Assembly (NCBI GenBank): GCA_022829145.1
Contig: CM040755.1
Coordinates: forward strand, 16,136,063-16,200,062
Reading direction: 5' to 3'
Source: Albula goreensis
Taxonomy: Eukaryota; Chordata; Actinopteri; Albuliformes; Albulidae
DNA length: 64,000 nt
A program made the translations under genes and the position numbers. Shown here piece by piece: positions 1 through 12,696 of the stretch. The notes beneath the pieces are model-generated. The model was not told the DNA's origin. It ran no database searches and saw only the letters and a program-made list of their open reading frames with translations. How positions within the stretch are numbered: position 1 is the first letter of the stretch; every line of letters begins with the position of its first letter.

Positions 1-913
1 TGATTAATTAGTTAACTCTGTACAGAGATCCGTGAGGAAATCCAGCTGGCTGCAGCTAGTTAGTCATAAAAGCTGCACAAAACAGCAGAAAAAGTGTCAC
101 ATGAGATGAAGAGAGATAAAGCCCTTCAGGACACGTCCTGTTTCAAGGCTGTGCCCAGGGCCATACCCTCCCCCAACCCACACAGCTGTCCCTTGCACCT
201 TCCCTGTGTGGCCCTGTTGGAGTAAAAGGCAGGTCTAAGAGCACAGATGGTGAGAGGTTTCAGGAGTGCTCCAGGCACTTAATTAGTCCTGAGTGTCTCC
301 CTGACAGCAAGATCCACAAGAATGTCTTGAGGGTGGGGAGAAAAGGTGAAATAAGATTTCTCCACCACAACATTTTGGGCTGCACAATTTTTAGAATTAA
401 TTTTTAAGAATTTAAAGGACATTTTGACAACAATAGCGCATCAACAAAAGGATTACAAAGCCACACGAAAGTACATCCTTTCAAAAAGTTTGAACTGTAC
501 ACCAATTTACCAAATTATCAAGGAGCTAAAACACACTCCCTGCAATGTTGCTATTGACTCCTTCAAAATAGAATCAGAAAGCAAATAATGTAGCCAAACT
601 TATTTTAAAGGAATGGCTGGCTCTACGCAGACCTTCAAATTGATTTCACAGATGAAACCAATCCTGCCTGTAAAACCCTTTCTTGTGTATGTTTCACTGG
701 ATATGGGAAATTCACATACAGTATAAGTGTTGAAAATATGACGGCACTTCTGAAAAATAAATTCATATTACAAAGTAAAAAAGCTTGTCAAATGTTCATT
801 GTTGTGATCATTGATCTGACCGGTAAACAAGCTGTCATGCCTGATGTTGGACATGGAAATGAAGAGTTTGAAGGAGAGAGAGAATCAATGCCATATCAGC
901 TGGGTGGGTGAGC

Positions 914-945
914 TGACAGTCAGACAGACGGACAGACAGACAGAC
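914..945. repeat. GACA/CAGA tetranucleotide microsatellite
   Basis: Short imperfect run of GACA/CAGA units with one CGGA interruption, in the 5' flank. Confidence 0.8.
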
Positions 946-1689
946 TTGAAAGAGACATGACTTAAGGAAAGGTAGCAGGGACTTCAGGCAGAGAAGTAAT
1001 TAAGGACAGAAATGTTTACCCATTATTTCAACATCCCTGGAGAGACAGGTGCTCCCAAACTGACTGGCACATCAGTGACAGTCTGTTTGAAGTTGCAAGT
1101 GAAGATGGACAGCTGAATCTGAGATTTCTTCGCTCCGTCATTAATAGCTCTGACAGGTGAAAAGGCCTGCGTGTTAGGGAACACTTCCCCTCCTCATTTG
1201 TGAACACTCCTGTAGATGGAAGCTTCATATTTGGTTGATTCAATCATTGGATTAATTGACAGTTTTAAAGATGTATGTAGATGGGGCCTTCACTCTGGAT
1301 CAAAATGAAAACAGATTATTTAAAAAATGTACCTTTGTAGAAATTAAAGCTGAATTTTTTTTAGCTATTTGCTGATTTTAATTCCAGTTACAGTAACTGT
1401 ACTGAATAAAATAACATTAAATGCAAATGTAAGATTAACCAAATTAGAATAACCTAAAGATTGCATACAAATAAAAAGAAACTGATTGTTACTGTGCAAA
1501 ATGAAAATATGACTGTGTAAAATTACATGCACAGGCACACACATACACATACACACACATGCACAAACAGCTATAACAATATTAAAAGGAGTTGCATTTG
1601 AAAAGTCATTTCTACAGCCATAAAAATCATGATCTGAGTCCAAATATGCCCTTTAAACTTTTTTGGGGTGGGAGGGAGATGCACTGTAA

Positions 1690-2120
1690 AAAATGACCTT
1701 CCTGTCTATAATATATCTTCTTAATTTACTTGGTGTCTCTCCATTTAATTACAATCCCCAACTCGATCAACCTGCCTTACCCCGGTACTGACAGCCTAAT
1801 TGAATCATTGCAACAGTAATTAAAATCTGCATTATTTTAGGTATGAGGTAATCAGTTGTGCTGAAAAGAGCTTTCTCCATCCCAGAAAGGTTTTTTTTTA
1901 ACTCTTAATTCCATTTGTATTATTCATAAAAGTTGCTTGTAACATTTGTGCATCTCAAATTGTGTGCTGTGCGGTCTTAGCTTTTACCATTTAATTAAAG
2001 CCGCATTCAAATAATTTGTGCAATTCATCTAGATTATCATGGCATTATTTTTGTAGCACATTTATATGCATATAACTGAAATACAAATTAAAGATTGTGT
2101 ACATTGTGTAGTACAAGAAT
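1690..2120. promoter_or_regulatory. Candidate conserved non-coding element (5' flank)
   Basis: Non-repetitive stretch with several homeodomain-type TAATTA/TTAATT cores (for example tttaattac, gtaattaaa, tttaattaaag). The call rests only on this motif density and on the absence of simple repeats. Conservation cannot be measured here. Confidence 0.2.
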
Positions 2121-5100
2121 TTTTTTCACAGTGCAGGTATGGCTATGCTTGCAGGTATGAGCTTTTCTTAGCGCTCTGATTCCTAGTTGCTCTAATGGAA
2201 AAACTATGTTGCTGTGGAAAGTGGTGTTCCTTGGCCAGTCCGGGCACTGTGGGGCTGCCTGGTGGTCCTAATAGCATTCTTCTGGTTTATGGATGGGCCA
2301 GTTCCAACAGTGACCAGCTGAACTGTTTTATGTTACTTAATTGGCTTTAGTGTTGCCTTAGGAGTGAGAGAGTCATTATCTTGTGGTTCACCATCAACCC
2401 CTGCTGGTCAGCTGGATCCCCACAGTTTTTTGCACAAAGCTATGCATGTCTTTGTGCTGCCCAGGTCTGTATATATTCAGCTTTTGAATGAACAGAGAAA
2501 TATAATGGCTGACACTGGCCTGAATTCAATTAACATATTTCTGTAACTTTGGCTCAAGATTAAATTCAAACGCTCATTTTACTCAGTCGTCTATATATAC
2601 AGTAGCAGTTGAGTGAGGTCTATGAATATGATTGGGCGTTCCAACCTGGGTAAAGACAAAAAAGAGAAAATCAACAAATGCCAATCACAGTGTTGGGGAC
2701 ATTGTACTATAGCTGATTCTGCCCTTTCAATGGAACATTAAACCAAGGCTATGACTTGTGGGCTTCAAAAATCCAAGAGAAGTTTACAAAATAATATAAA
2801 CAGCAATTCCCATAAAAAATATCTATCTATGAATGGTCACCCAATCCTCCCACGACATTTCATTGGCTATGGAATCATTTGCTTTCCCTACCCACTTTGA
2901 TTCGCTAGGTTGTCAGAGCAGATGGGAACTGAGTTCTTAGTTGGCCTACCTTAGTAAATCAAGCTGACAAAATGTTTCCATTTTAATGGCTCTGCATAAC
3001 TATGTGGGTTAGGACCCAACTAAAAACAAGACATACACATAAAAATTAGACAGTTGTGTGGCAGTTTTCATCATCAACAGTAGACAATAAATCAATGTCA
3101 ATATATAATTTCATACCAGGAATAACTGACTAAAGGTATTTCTCAATAGTATTACACCTTTGCCGTAAGCTCTGCCAGCTTTACCTCTACCTATGTTTTT
3201 TTTTCTTGCTTGCCATTGGCAAAGTAATAAAATTGACATGAATTAAACTTACTTATCTCTTTTATCACTTTAACTTAGGATACTTTAGTAGATTCTTGTT
3301 TTTCCTTGATCCTAGAGTTTATTGCATAACTACAAAAAGTGCTTCTCAGTCTTCAAGCTCCATCATGTCCCCCATTCTGACCTTGTTCCCAACCCCCCAC
3401 CCAGAGCAGTGGGTTAGGATCCTAGGGATGGAAATGTAAAATGGGGTGACAAAGGTGGCTGTGGTATTGCTAGTAATAATTGTTCATGAATCAGGAAGTG
3501 CTTTTGCCCCTGTTGAATAGGGAACATTGGTTTTGACTTTTATGAATCTCTAATATCTCCCCAAGTCAGATATTGTTTTGCCTGATTGGATGAAATCTGT
3601 TTTGACAGCTATATATGTAACCCATTTAAAATAACTGGGTAAAATTTGAGATAGAGCAGCTGGTTTATTTTCTGTAGTGAATTTGTTTTGCTTTGAACCT
3701 TATGTGCTTTATTAAATGTTTTATTTCTGTCCTGTGATTGTTGCCCTGTGGGTGTACATGTATTTTTGTCCTTTTTGACCTTCACATTTATTGGTGGGGA
3801 AATTTAGTCTAAGCTTTAAGTCAAGAGGTGTTTTTTTCTCACAGGAGAGACTGGGGTAGACTGAGGATAAAGGAAATATTTTAAGCAGATGAATATGAGA
3901 AATGGCAAGCTAAAGCGTATCCACAGCACAGGCAAACTGCTACTGCTGGAAGTGAGGTTATTCCTCGGGAACTCCAAACTCTAAAACAATCACCACTCCA
4001 TAATTTTCACAGACAACTGTGAGTACCCCAGACATCTTTAAAAAAAAAAGAACATTTTCCAATGTGCATATGTAAAATTTTGTTTTACAGGTTTTTCTTG
4101 GAATTTTTTTGTTGTGCAGCCCATACAGCATATATGGCTTTACAGGCAAATGTTAACCACAAATGTAAAATATGTGCCCCGTGTTTCTGTATTGTGTGTT
4201 TTTCTGTGTGTATGTTGACTCGAGTCAGAAAATAGTAACGCCAAAGTAGCTGCTATGCTTTCATTTTAATTAACCCTTTCCCTGACCTCCAAATACTTTG
4301 AGACAAAACATGTTTAGTTTGGAATGTCGCATATTAGCTATCAGTCCCAGATTTCAATAAATACTAATTAAAAATTAATCTGTTCTTTGCTGTTTCAAAG
4401 ATTGGCCAAGAGACATGTGTTGCATGCATTCCTGAGTTTATGTCAAAGGTCTTTTGCTCAGTGAGCTGACTGTCAAATAATTATATGGCAGAGAGTATAG
4501 TATTTATATATTTATATATAAATATTTGTTGACATTATCTGCAAACCTCACCTCTAACAGTCACATAATGGCTAGATTCAAGTTTGGATTGGATTGGTGT
4601 GATTTGACAATGGCTGTTATTTAATGATTGTGTCTAAAATACACAATAATAAAGAAAAATATCACAAAAATAGTACAATCGACACATCTGTATCAGATGC
4701 ATCTGAGTAATGTCCAGAATGATTCAGCTTAAGGTTTTCAGGCAAAGTCATTTCTCAGAAGACAAGGTAAATGCTAAAGCCTTAGTGCTCTCTGCATGGG
4801 TAAATCTGCATGGGTAAGAAAAAAACAAAAACAAAAACAAAACAACAAAAAAAGCAAAACAGAACTGAAACATATTTTTGGTTTGAATTTCCTTTTTCTG
4901 ATTTCATATCGGGGAGAGACCCAAGTGAATGCACTCTCTATGAGCACATGCAATTCAATCAAATCCGCATTTCACACTACAACTGCTATGTCTGTTTGAA
5001 TATCTCCATTTTTTTCTCTCTTTGGGATCCACAAGAGGAAGGGACAACACCACCTTCACCATCAATTACTTGCTTTATTACGAAAACCCATTTTAAATGT

Positions 5101-6140
5101 GATATCATCACCCTGTAGCAATATTTTGTCTTGTCTGACTTTCCTCAGGCTATAAATTAAAATGGAAAGGAAAACTGTACAACTTTTCTCCTAATAAAGA
5201 TTTTAATATTAACACAATTGCATCATATAACACATCAGTGGAGAGGAAGGCAGAGGACAGCTTTAGCGATTCCTAAGTTCCTAAATAACAAAAGGTGACC
5301 TTAGTGAGTGGAACTAGATAATAATATACAAAGCACAACTATAAAATCAGATCACAATTTGCTAAATATTCTATTCAGGTAGGACTACCCCAAATCTTTT
5401 TTATTTGGTTAATTTTAATAAAAGAGGTGTTTTATTTTGTGTAAGTTCCAATTGTCAGTGCATCTTTAGAAGTGTGGTTAAAAGCTGGCGAAGTCAGTAT
5501 TCCTCTTGTTAATACACCTCTCTGCTGACAGTACTCGCAGACTGAGGCTGACAGATGGTCTTGATTCACCATACTTGTGAACAGGCCTTTTGCCATCAGG
5601 GTATGGAATCCGATCTTTTCACATCTTGGCAAGTGATCAGCGATGGGGCAGGTCAGCGTGTGTGGAGGGGCGTGGATATGACGAGCGCCGGCTGCATTTT
5701 AGGTAGGAGGGGAATGCTGCCCTTTGTCTTACCTGTTGGTCTTGAATCCTTTCATTGCCACAAACAGATGTAAACCCTAACTATTGAACAAAAGCTACAT
5801 TTCCTTGCTGATTACACTGTGACATTGGGCTTCCTTTGCCTGAATTGCACACATTGCATGTTGTGTCAATTGATAAGGAATGTAAATCACACATAATTTG
5901 GGATGAGGTGAATAGAACCCTTAACTTGAGCCATTTAAACCTTTTAACATGTGGTTGGTCAAACCTTGTGCCAAAGATTGTACCTACATCTCCAAGTTAT
6001 TTCAAATTTCTACTATGAAAAAAAAAAACACAGGCATAAAACACAGCATAATAATGTAATCTGAAATCCAGGCATGATATAGACTAGCAGCAAAAGGGAT
6101 GTTTCAGTGCATTTTTTTGACTGGAGTGTAAAACCTTCTC

Positions 6141-6250
6141 TCTACTATTAGTACCACCACCACTACCACTATTACTACTGCTACTGGTAGTACTAACAAT
6201 AACAGTAGTAGGACTAATATCATAGTATTAATATTAGTAGTATTGTTATC
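6141..6250. repeat. Degenerate triplet repeat that switches strand (ACT-rich to AGT-rich)
   Basis: The left half is rich in ACT/ACC triplets on the + strand and the right half in AGT/AGG, so the two halves are roughly complementary around a centre near ctactggtag. It looks like an inverted, decayed trinucleotide repeat. Confidence 0.6.
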
Positions 6251-7756
6251 CTGCTCTTACTTCATCACATCCAGGTTATAACAATTTTATTCATTTGCCT
6301 TGAATAAAGATTGAAAAATGGCATATACATATACAGTGTCCAAAATCAGGATTATAAGGCAAGGACTCAATCAGATGCTTTTGTCTCATTAAGGGCAATT
6401 CAGTCAAAACAGCAAACATTCATAGTACAGCAGTCAAACATGAGAAAAGTCAGGTGAACTGTCCGTGGTACTGAACCTGAATGTACATTATGTCCTGCCG
6501 GTGAAGTTGAAACTTTGTCAGTCGGTACATACAAAGTATGAATATTAATGGTTATTCCTATGGGATTTATCATTACGCTAGAAGTGAAAAAGCCAAATGA
6601 AATTCAACAAGTTGTGTATGACCTCTTATTTTGTATGTAAAACCTGGCCTACACAACAAATGAGAGCAATTTTGTTAAAGAAGTCTAAAAAAATTTTAGG
6701 TTACATTTTTCTCTATATCATTTGACAAAACTATGGCTGTGCTGAAAAAAAAAATCACTTCACAGGAAGAATAGTAATGGACCTTTAATTGTCACATTTC
6801 ACTGTGCCATGTATTAGTACATAATGAATCAGGAATAAACCTCTTAGGACTGTATGAGTCACTGAGTCTTTCAGACTAGCTTCTCCAAATGTTAAATGAC
6901 ACAACTTACATACTGTTTTGATCCAGTCAGATCTCTCTGTTCAGTGTCACTTACAGTGCTCTCCTTACTTCAACTCTCTCACATTGGAGCAAATGGAAAA
7001 TTATATTCATGGTTAGATCCCTGAATTAAATTTGTGTGTGTCTTTGTTTCTCCTATTTTCATTTAAATATAATGACATTTTTAACAACAGATTAAGGAGA
7101 GAATAGCTTCCAGCCAATCATACATAATACTTTGTCACAAAGAAAAGGAACCATCCATGCTTGACTGCAGACTACCTGGAGGATAGTTAGGCTCTATTTC
7201 CATCATTAGGTTTCAGCTGACACACATTAACTACAGACCTGCCTGTAGCCTGCTATATCTCCTTGACCAAATGTTATAAAAATTGTATTTTTTGAGTTTT
7301 AAAAAGTGGAAATGTATGGTATGGCTGCCATTCATAAACTATTTGAAACCAAGGCTGCTTTTTATGGTAGGGGTGCCATCTAGAAACAACTTGTAACCAA
7401 GGGTACTGTGCGCAACCCATAACCTAATGCAATGAGCACAAAACATGAACTTCTGAGCAATGGAAAAATGGAGTGTGGTCTTAATATAATAATAATAATA
7501 TAATTCATAATGCTATCATTATACTTGCAATTCATCCAATACTCGCAATTCATTTGCATTGCATCAATCATTGTTATTTTGTGGGTAAAAAAAATCATGA
7601 AATGTAAAGCACATATAACATTGTTTTATTTTAAAACAATATAAAGTCTAATATCCATTATAAAATTATCTTCAACAAGTTCCTGATTTTGACAGAATTC
7701 TTGGACCCAAAAGGCATTAAACTGAAACATTATACAACCAATCTGTCTTATTTGTT

Positions 7757-7932
7757 TATGTATGTATGTATGTATGTATGTATGTATGTATGTATGTATG
7801 TATGTATGTATGTATGTATGTATGTATGTATGTATGTATGTATGTATGTATGTATGTATGTATGTATGTATGTATGTATGTATGTATGTATGTATGTATG
7901 TATGTATTTATTTATTTATTTATTTATTTATG
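7757..7932. repeat. (TATG)n followed by (TTTA)n microsatellite
   Basis: About 150 bp of nearly uninterrupted TATG units passes directly into a short TTTA array. Because 4 is not a multiple of 3, three overlapping open frames encoding a Met-Tyr-Val-Cys repeat appear here. They are not genes. Confidence 0.98.
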
Positions 7933-9838
7933 CTGTACTTGGATTTTACCTTACTGCAATACTTAAACACACATTTGAATGCAAATAATGGATAACACCA
8001 GCTTTGTTTGTATACTACATTTGTTTATCCAAATCCAAGTCCTTGGAAGTCTGTGTTATTTATTTATTTGATCACGGTTGTATTGGGGTCACTCACCTTC
8101 ACTACAAACATATATTAAGGGGTGGTGTGATCAAACAGCCCTGGGGCCATTGCATTATACTGCAGACAATGTTCACTGCCATCCGATTCAACTCTTAGTT
8201 TATCAATCATCAATTACACGTTCAGGGTTTTATTCATTGGGTTTAATTCAAAAATTTAAAAAATTAACATATATTTTTCTAAAAGCATCCTCTGCACTAA
8301 AAACAGAGATAGTCTGCATGAACAATGTTTGCTTAAAATTTAGCTTAAAGATAAAACACTTGTTTGAACGGTGGACTTAGTGTATTAAAAAAAAAAAATC
8401 TAACGTCATAATCCGAAAAACAAATCCAAAAATGCCAAATCCAAACACACCAACAAAGAGTTGCAAATAAGATACTAAGTTTGATACCACAATAGAACGA
8501 TTATTTTATATATTCAACTTTTCAGTCCTCCAGCTCGGCCCTCAAAGACGTAGATTTTTATTGCTGAACACTTGGAAAAAAAAACAGTAATTATAAACAT
8601 GTACAGACACACCAGCAGCCTGCATGCCTTTCAGTAGGCAGTACATGCCCTCTCTTTCTGTCTATCATTGTTCCCAAGCAATCAGAATTCAGTGGACCAT
8701 GCATTCTGATCACATATCGGAAACAAGAAAAAAAGGTATATTCATTGTTAGTTTCTTAGCAGCTGAAACACAAAATCTGACTGAAGTATTTCATATAATA
8801 ATATCGCTCGGTGCAAAAGACGTCATTGACAACATGATATTTCTTTAATATCAAGGATGCCACCCCCACTCAATGTAGCCTACTGCTCAGTTTCGTGACT
8901 GCAAGGTTACCACTGTCATTCAGCACAGACGTACTGCTGCAAAACCTGTAAAACATTCAACATGTATTTGCACAAGCTGACGTATTTCTGGAGAGCGAGC
9001 GGTGTTTCTCACTGTCACTCGGGTGTCTGAAAATCAGTGATGGCGGGTGAGTGTCAGTTGAGACTTTGCTCTGATTCGATATCTGACAAGAGGCGCCTCG
9101 ACAACCCAAATCACGCAAGAACTCAGTCCGTGTGAATATTTTGAATGCCGAAGGTCTCCTAGAATGTACAATCAACAATCGGTCATCTGAAAGTATAAGC
9201 ACCCCACAATGCCACCTTTTTAGTTTTGACGTTATAAACGAGTCGTACCTTATTTTCAGCGTATGGATAATTGTAATGGTAGGTGTAACTTTGCCTGAAG
9301 TTGGTATGTTAGGAAGGTAGTGATGTTACACTCCTACGATATGTTGAAAGTTCATTTTTTTACATTTTAATTTCCCTTATTCTTTTACAAGCAATGCCAA
9401 ATTTGTGGGTAATTACTGTCGGTACAGTATACCGTTATTTATTATTATTTGAGATATGTTAGTGAGTGAATTACTCTTCAGGGGATATGATGCATTCTGT
9501 GCAATGCCACACCCTTCAAGTGAAAATGTTTATGTAACGTTGTGAAAAACCCAAGCCGTCCGTTTTACATTTCCATAGGATGTAAAAATATATACAGAGC
9601 TTCGTGTGCGAGACAGGCATCTTTGATTACTGATGAAGTAATCTGCCAGAGACTGTGGAATATGCAGTCTTAGTCAGGAATCCACTTGAGCGCGGATTTT
9701 CCCCAAGTCGCTTGGCATATGGGCATTTGTGAACAATTACATTTTAAATACATTTGCTGTTCTCGTTCTCTATATGCTTCCATGATTTAATGCTTCGAGA
9801 TGCCTGTGATCTGATTTGATATCTTTTCTGTTTTGCAG

Positions 9839-10275
9839 GTGTGTCAGTTTTAATTCTGCCCAGTAGGTGGGACTTGATGCTCGGAGCACGGACTTGCTGT
9901 TCTGTCCTCTCCGTCTTTTGCCATCCCTGCGAGTCCCAGTGCTGTTCGAGAGAAACCTGGAGCTACAGTAAGCGGCTAAAGGCAGCAGAAGACACGGTAC
10001 CCTGTACCATGCAGCATAGAGAGAAGGACAGTCCTGGAGTACGGGGGTTTCAAACCTTTCTTCAGTAACGGAGTATTTTTTTCCTTTTTGGCTTTTAAAA
10101 TACTGGGACTCTACAAATTTCGCATTATTTTGGCATACCTTCACATTCATTAACACGCCCGCGCGTACATATACAGACATAAAAACAAGCACGTATTAAA
10201 CACCGACACTTGAATTTTCACATATACAGTCTACTAACCACACAAGGACACTGACGTTACACTGGGTTGGAAATC
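9839..10275 (+). other. ntrk3: Probable ntrk3 5' leader upstream of the start codon; extent uncertain
   Basis: The sequence just before the start codon must belong to the leader unless a splice acceptor lies very close to it. A pyrimidine-rich stretch ending in ttttgcag (AG at 9837-9838) is the best acceptor-like site upstream and would make 9839-10520 one exon. Alternatively the leader runs further up without an intron. A weaker acceptor-like site, acatatacag, ends near 10230. In mammals the TrkC ATG exon is preceded by non-coding exon(s), which fits an acceptor here, but this is inference. Confidence 0.35.
9877..10068 (+). other. Possible upstream ORF in the ntrk3 leader (63 codons)
   Basis: An ATG at 9877 opens 63 codons and stops at 10068, 207 bp before the main start. 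Its start context is weak (T at -3, C at +4), so most ribosomes would be expected to scan past it. A second in-frame ATG lies near 10008. The predicted peptide is Cys-rich at its N-terminus and resembles nothing I know. It matters only if transcription starts upstream of 9877, and any role would be as a translational brake rather than as a protein. Confidence 0.25.
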
Positions 10276-10520
10276 ATGGATCTATCGCGCTATCCACCCC
10301 GAATTTGCTGGTGGAGATTATTATTTCTGTTAAGCATCTTCCAGGACTATGTGAGTTCCATGCTGGACTGCCTGTCAACCTGCAGCTGTTCCCAGACGGA
10401 GATCTACTGCAATAAGTCCGACAATGGGAAATTTTTCCCTTTACTCGCTGTGCAGGACGTTGAGAACAATGGCAATAATACTAACAGCATTCCAGATTTG
10501 GTTAAGAACATCACGTCCAT
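10276..10520 (+). CDS. ntrk3: ntrk3 (TrkC) first coding exon: signal peptide and LRR N-terminal cysteine cap
   Basis: Encodes residues 1-81 plus two bases of codon 82 of TrkC, the cell-surface tyrosine kinase receptor for neurotrophin-3 on neurons. The ATG context is strong (A at -3, G at +4). Residues 1-9 are the n-region; residues 10-22 (ICWWRLLFLLSIF) form the hydrophobic core, with cleavage likely around 29-31. Cysteines 32, 36, 38 and 45 form the C-x3-C-x-C-x6-C cap that precedes the Trk leucine-rich repeats. Their positions match those I recall for human TrkC, as do the motifs FPLL and QD and the end NITS. N-glycosylation sequons are visible at N46, N67 and N78. The exon ends AT|gtaagt (phase 2), and the split codon is completed as Ile by the exon at 40629. 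The asparagine-rich spacer near residue 65 favours TrkC over TrkB or TrkA. Paralogue a versus b is not resolvable. Confidence 0.95.
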
Positions 10521-11891
10521 GTAAGTCTACCGAAAGTCTACTAAATGTCACATGTCGAGACCGTATATGTTTTCTTAATTTGCTCTCCTCGTTACTGTTT
10601 CTTGAGCTTCCTAAACCGACAGGCATGTTACAATTTACAAGGTATGATCGTATCCTGTCTCTATGATTTGTTGCCATTCCCTCTTAACATCAGAATGTTC
10701 CGTTTGGTGCAGTTATTTGATTATAAGGACAAGGAGTTGTTTTTAATCAAACACCCAAAGGTGCTATTTCAGCGAATTGCCTTTAATAAACAATATCTAC
10801 CACATAACAAAACTATATATTTAGGCTATTATAACCATATTCAATCTGTTTAAGACTGATAAATCGCCGAATGAATTAACCTGTTGTCAAAATGGTTGTA
10901 AATGCATACGTGCATCTTTTTTCTGACTGGATACAGGGTCGTTTGTCCTCATTTAGAGATATATCTCATTGTATTGCATTATTGGAAAGGTGGAATTTGT
11001 TAAGGTTATATGTACATTTCTCAAGTATAAGAAGCAATATTCTGGAGAGACTAAGAGATCAAAGCCGATGCACTTTCAAATCTAATTGCCACATCTCGAG
11101 AGTGATGGAGCAACTGTCTTTGCTTCACAGAGAAGCGTCTTGATAGGGGCTGCTCTGTATTCCTGGCGGGGACTTTAAAGGAATTTTGTCACAACGTTCG
11201 CCATCTGTGATATGTGAAAGGTGCCTTGTACTTGATAAAAGAATCATCCTCAGGGAATGTCGATGATGATATAAACTCGTGTGTCGCAAAAGCACATTTC
11301 CATTCGGAAAATGAAAAAAAAAAAAAACCAAAACCTCTTATCTGCATGCTCGTTTTAATATTTGAGCAATTCCTGGTAGTGATTGCTCAGGAAACATCGA
11401 TAGAGCGTTCCGATTCTCTTCAGAAAGGATACAAAAGTGTTCAAAATCAAACTTCTTGACTGAATCGACCGCATCGTGACATATTTGTAATACATAGGTT
11501 ACTACCGTAGGCGACTTGATGCGTCGTATTGTAATGACTCCGTGTTCTGATCTGTCCTATCACAGGTAAGTATAGCGGCGATGATACGCTGTGTGAAAAG
11601 TATACTGAAGACTAAAACCAAAATGCGAGAAAGGGAACTTCTCAAGAGAATGTCAGATCTTACTCTTGAATTGGAGTGGAGGGTAGTTTGTTTCTATAAA
11701 TAGTGGGTTCTTAAATACAGAGGGCGGACATTGATGGCATACCTCTCTTTCGGAGGCTTTCCCATATTGAAGCGCTTTAGTTCTGGGTCACCCTATCATC
11801 ATCTCCTCACCCGTATCCTTTTCTCAGCTCATCACTGAAGGCAAAATGCTCTACATTTACACTGGGTTTGTTTACACTTAATCCACTTTTG

Positions 11892-12003
<112 letters not shown>

Positions 12004-12668
12004 GTTTTTTTAGAAGTTGGGCGAGAGACAAACCCAGTCCATAACTTTGGAACAGAAAAGAACAATTCATTATTGATTCTTTACTCAGAACAACAGAGAA
12101 CGAGGATTCCATGACAACCTCTCCATCTCGTGCTGAATGCACCACATTTCCTTAGCCTTAAAGTGCAACCTGTTCTGTACATTTGAGTTCATGTCCTAAA
12201 TACATTTTCTCAATGTTCTGTGTACGAAAACGAAGTTTAATAATAGTCAGTCCTATTTCTTGCTTTATATATTTTTTAATCTAGCTTTTGGCGGAAAACA
12301 CCATGTAGTTGCATTTGAATGTGAGAAACAACTGCTGAATATGTGATCGTTTTCTCTGCTCACTTCTTCAGACCACTAGAGGGGGGGCTGGTAGTTTAAA
12401 CACAAACTGTATCTTATGCCAAAAAGAGCATTCAGACTTGAATTTGCGCAACATGAATGTGGGATAGCTTCTGTAAATTTAAAAATTTCTGTTTTTAAAA
12501 TTAATCTAGATCAAAGCAAACATATCCTCAGAAAAAGCGTTACTAAAAGGCTTTGTCTAAAACCGCATTTCTACATGATGCAGCTCTTTGCATCGACTCT
12601 TGACTAAGAAGCATACATTTGTGTTGAGGCACCTGCGGGCCTTAGTACCAGAACGTCTTGTTTTTTGT

Positions 12669-12696
12669 GTCAGCACCCTTTCTTTCGGACAGCTCC
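12669..12696 (+). promoter_or_regulatory. Possible expanded-spacing REST/NRSF (RE1) site
   Basis: A left half-site gtcagcacc (12669-12677) and a right half-site ggacagctcc (12687-12696) lie in the canonical order and orientation, separated by 9 bp instead of the usual 2. That places the half-site centres about 18 bp apart, within the 16-19 bp expanded class reported for REST binding. Each half differs from consensus at one position (first base of the left half; T for G in the GCGCC of the right half). A neuronal receptor gene is a typical REST-regulated setting. Chance occurrence of two such halves in 64 kb is possible. Confidence 0.35.

Larger units (their letters stand above)
1..8850. other. 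5' flanking / intergenic DNA, no gene seen
   Basis: No open frame here resembles a known protein; all are short and lack convincing splice context. The DNA is AT-rich and CpG-poor. It holds a short GACA-type tract (914-945), an ACT/AGT triplet-rich patch (6141-6250), a long TATG tract (7757-7932) and a TAATTA-rich unique stretch (about 1690-2120) that could be regulatory. A far-upstream non-coding ntrk3 exon cannot be excluded from sequence alone. Confidence 0.6.
8850..11800 (+). promoter_or_regulatory. ntrk3: CpG-preserved domain around the first coding exon; likely ntrk3 promoter region
   Basis: By eye, CpGs occur about every 20-40 bp here, with clusters such as gagagcgagcgg (near 8993), aggcgcctcgac (near 9090), gagcgcgga (near 9690) and cgcccgcgcg (near 10155). 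Most of the window shows roughly one per 100 bp or fewer. In vertebrates, CpG preservation usually marks germline-unmethylated promoter DNA. The interval starts about 1.4 kb before the initiator ATG and extends into intron 1. No TATA box stands out and the transcription start cannot be fixed. The boundaries are approximate. Confidence 0.6.

Noticed and set aside
7689..7995. Three overlapping frames encoding a Met-Tyr-Val-Cys repeat
   Set aside because: Translation of the TATG microsatellite in all phases.
9770..10192. 140-codon minus-strand frame opposite the ntrk3 leader
   Set aside because: Antisense to the leader region, no similarity recognised; CpG-rich sequence has fewer stops by composition.
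10267..10275. In-frame upstream extension starting at TTG (10267)
   Set aside because: The ATG at 10276 has a strong context and begins the signal peptide exactly as in TrkC; eukaryotic TTG initiation is unlikely.
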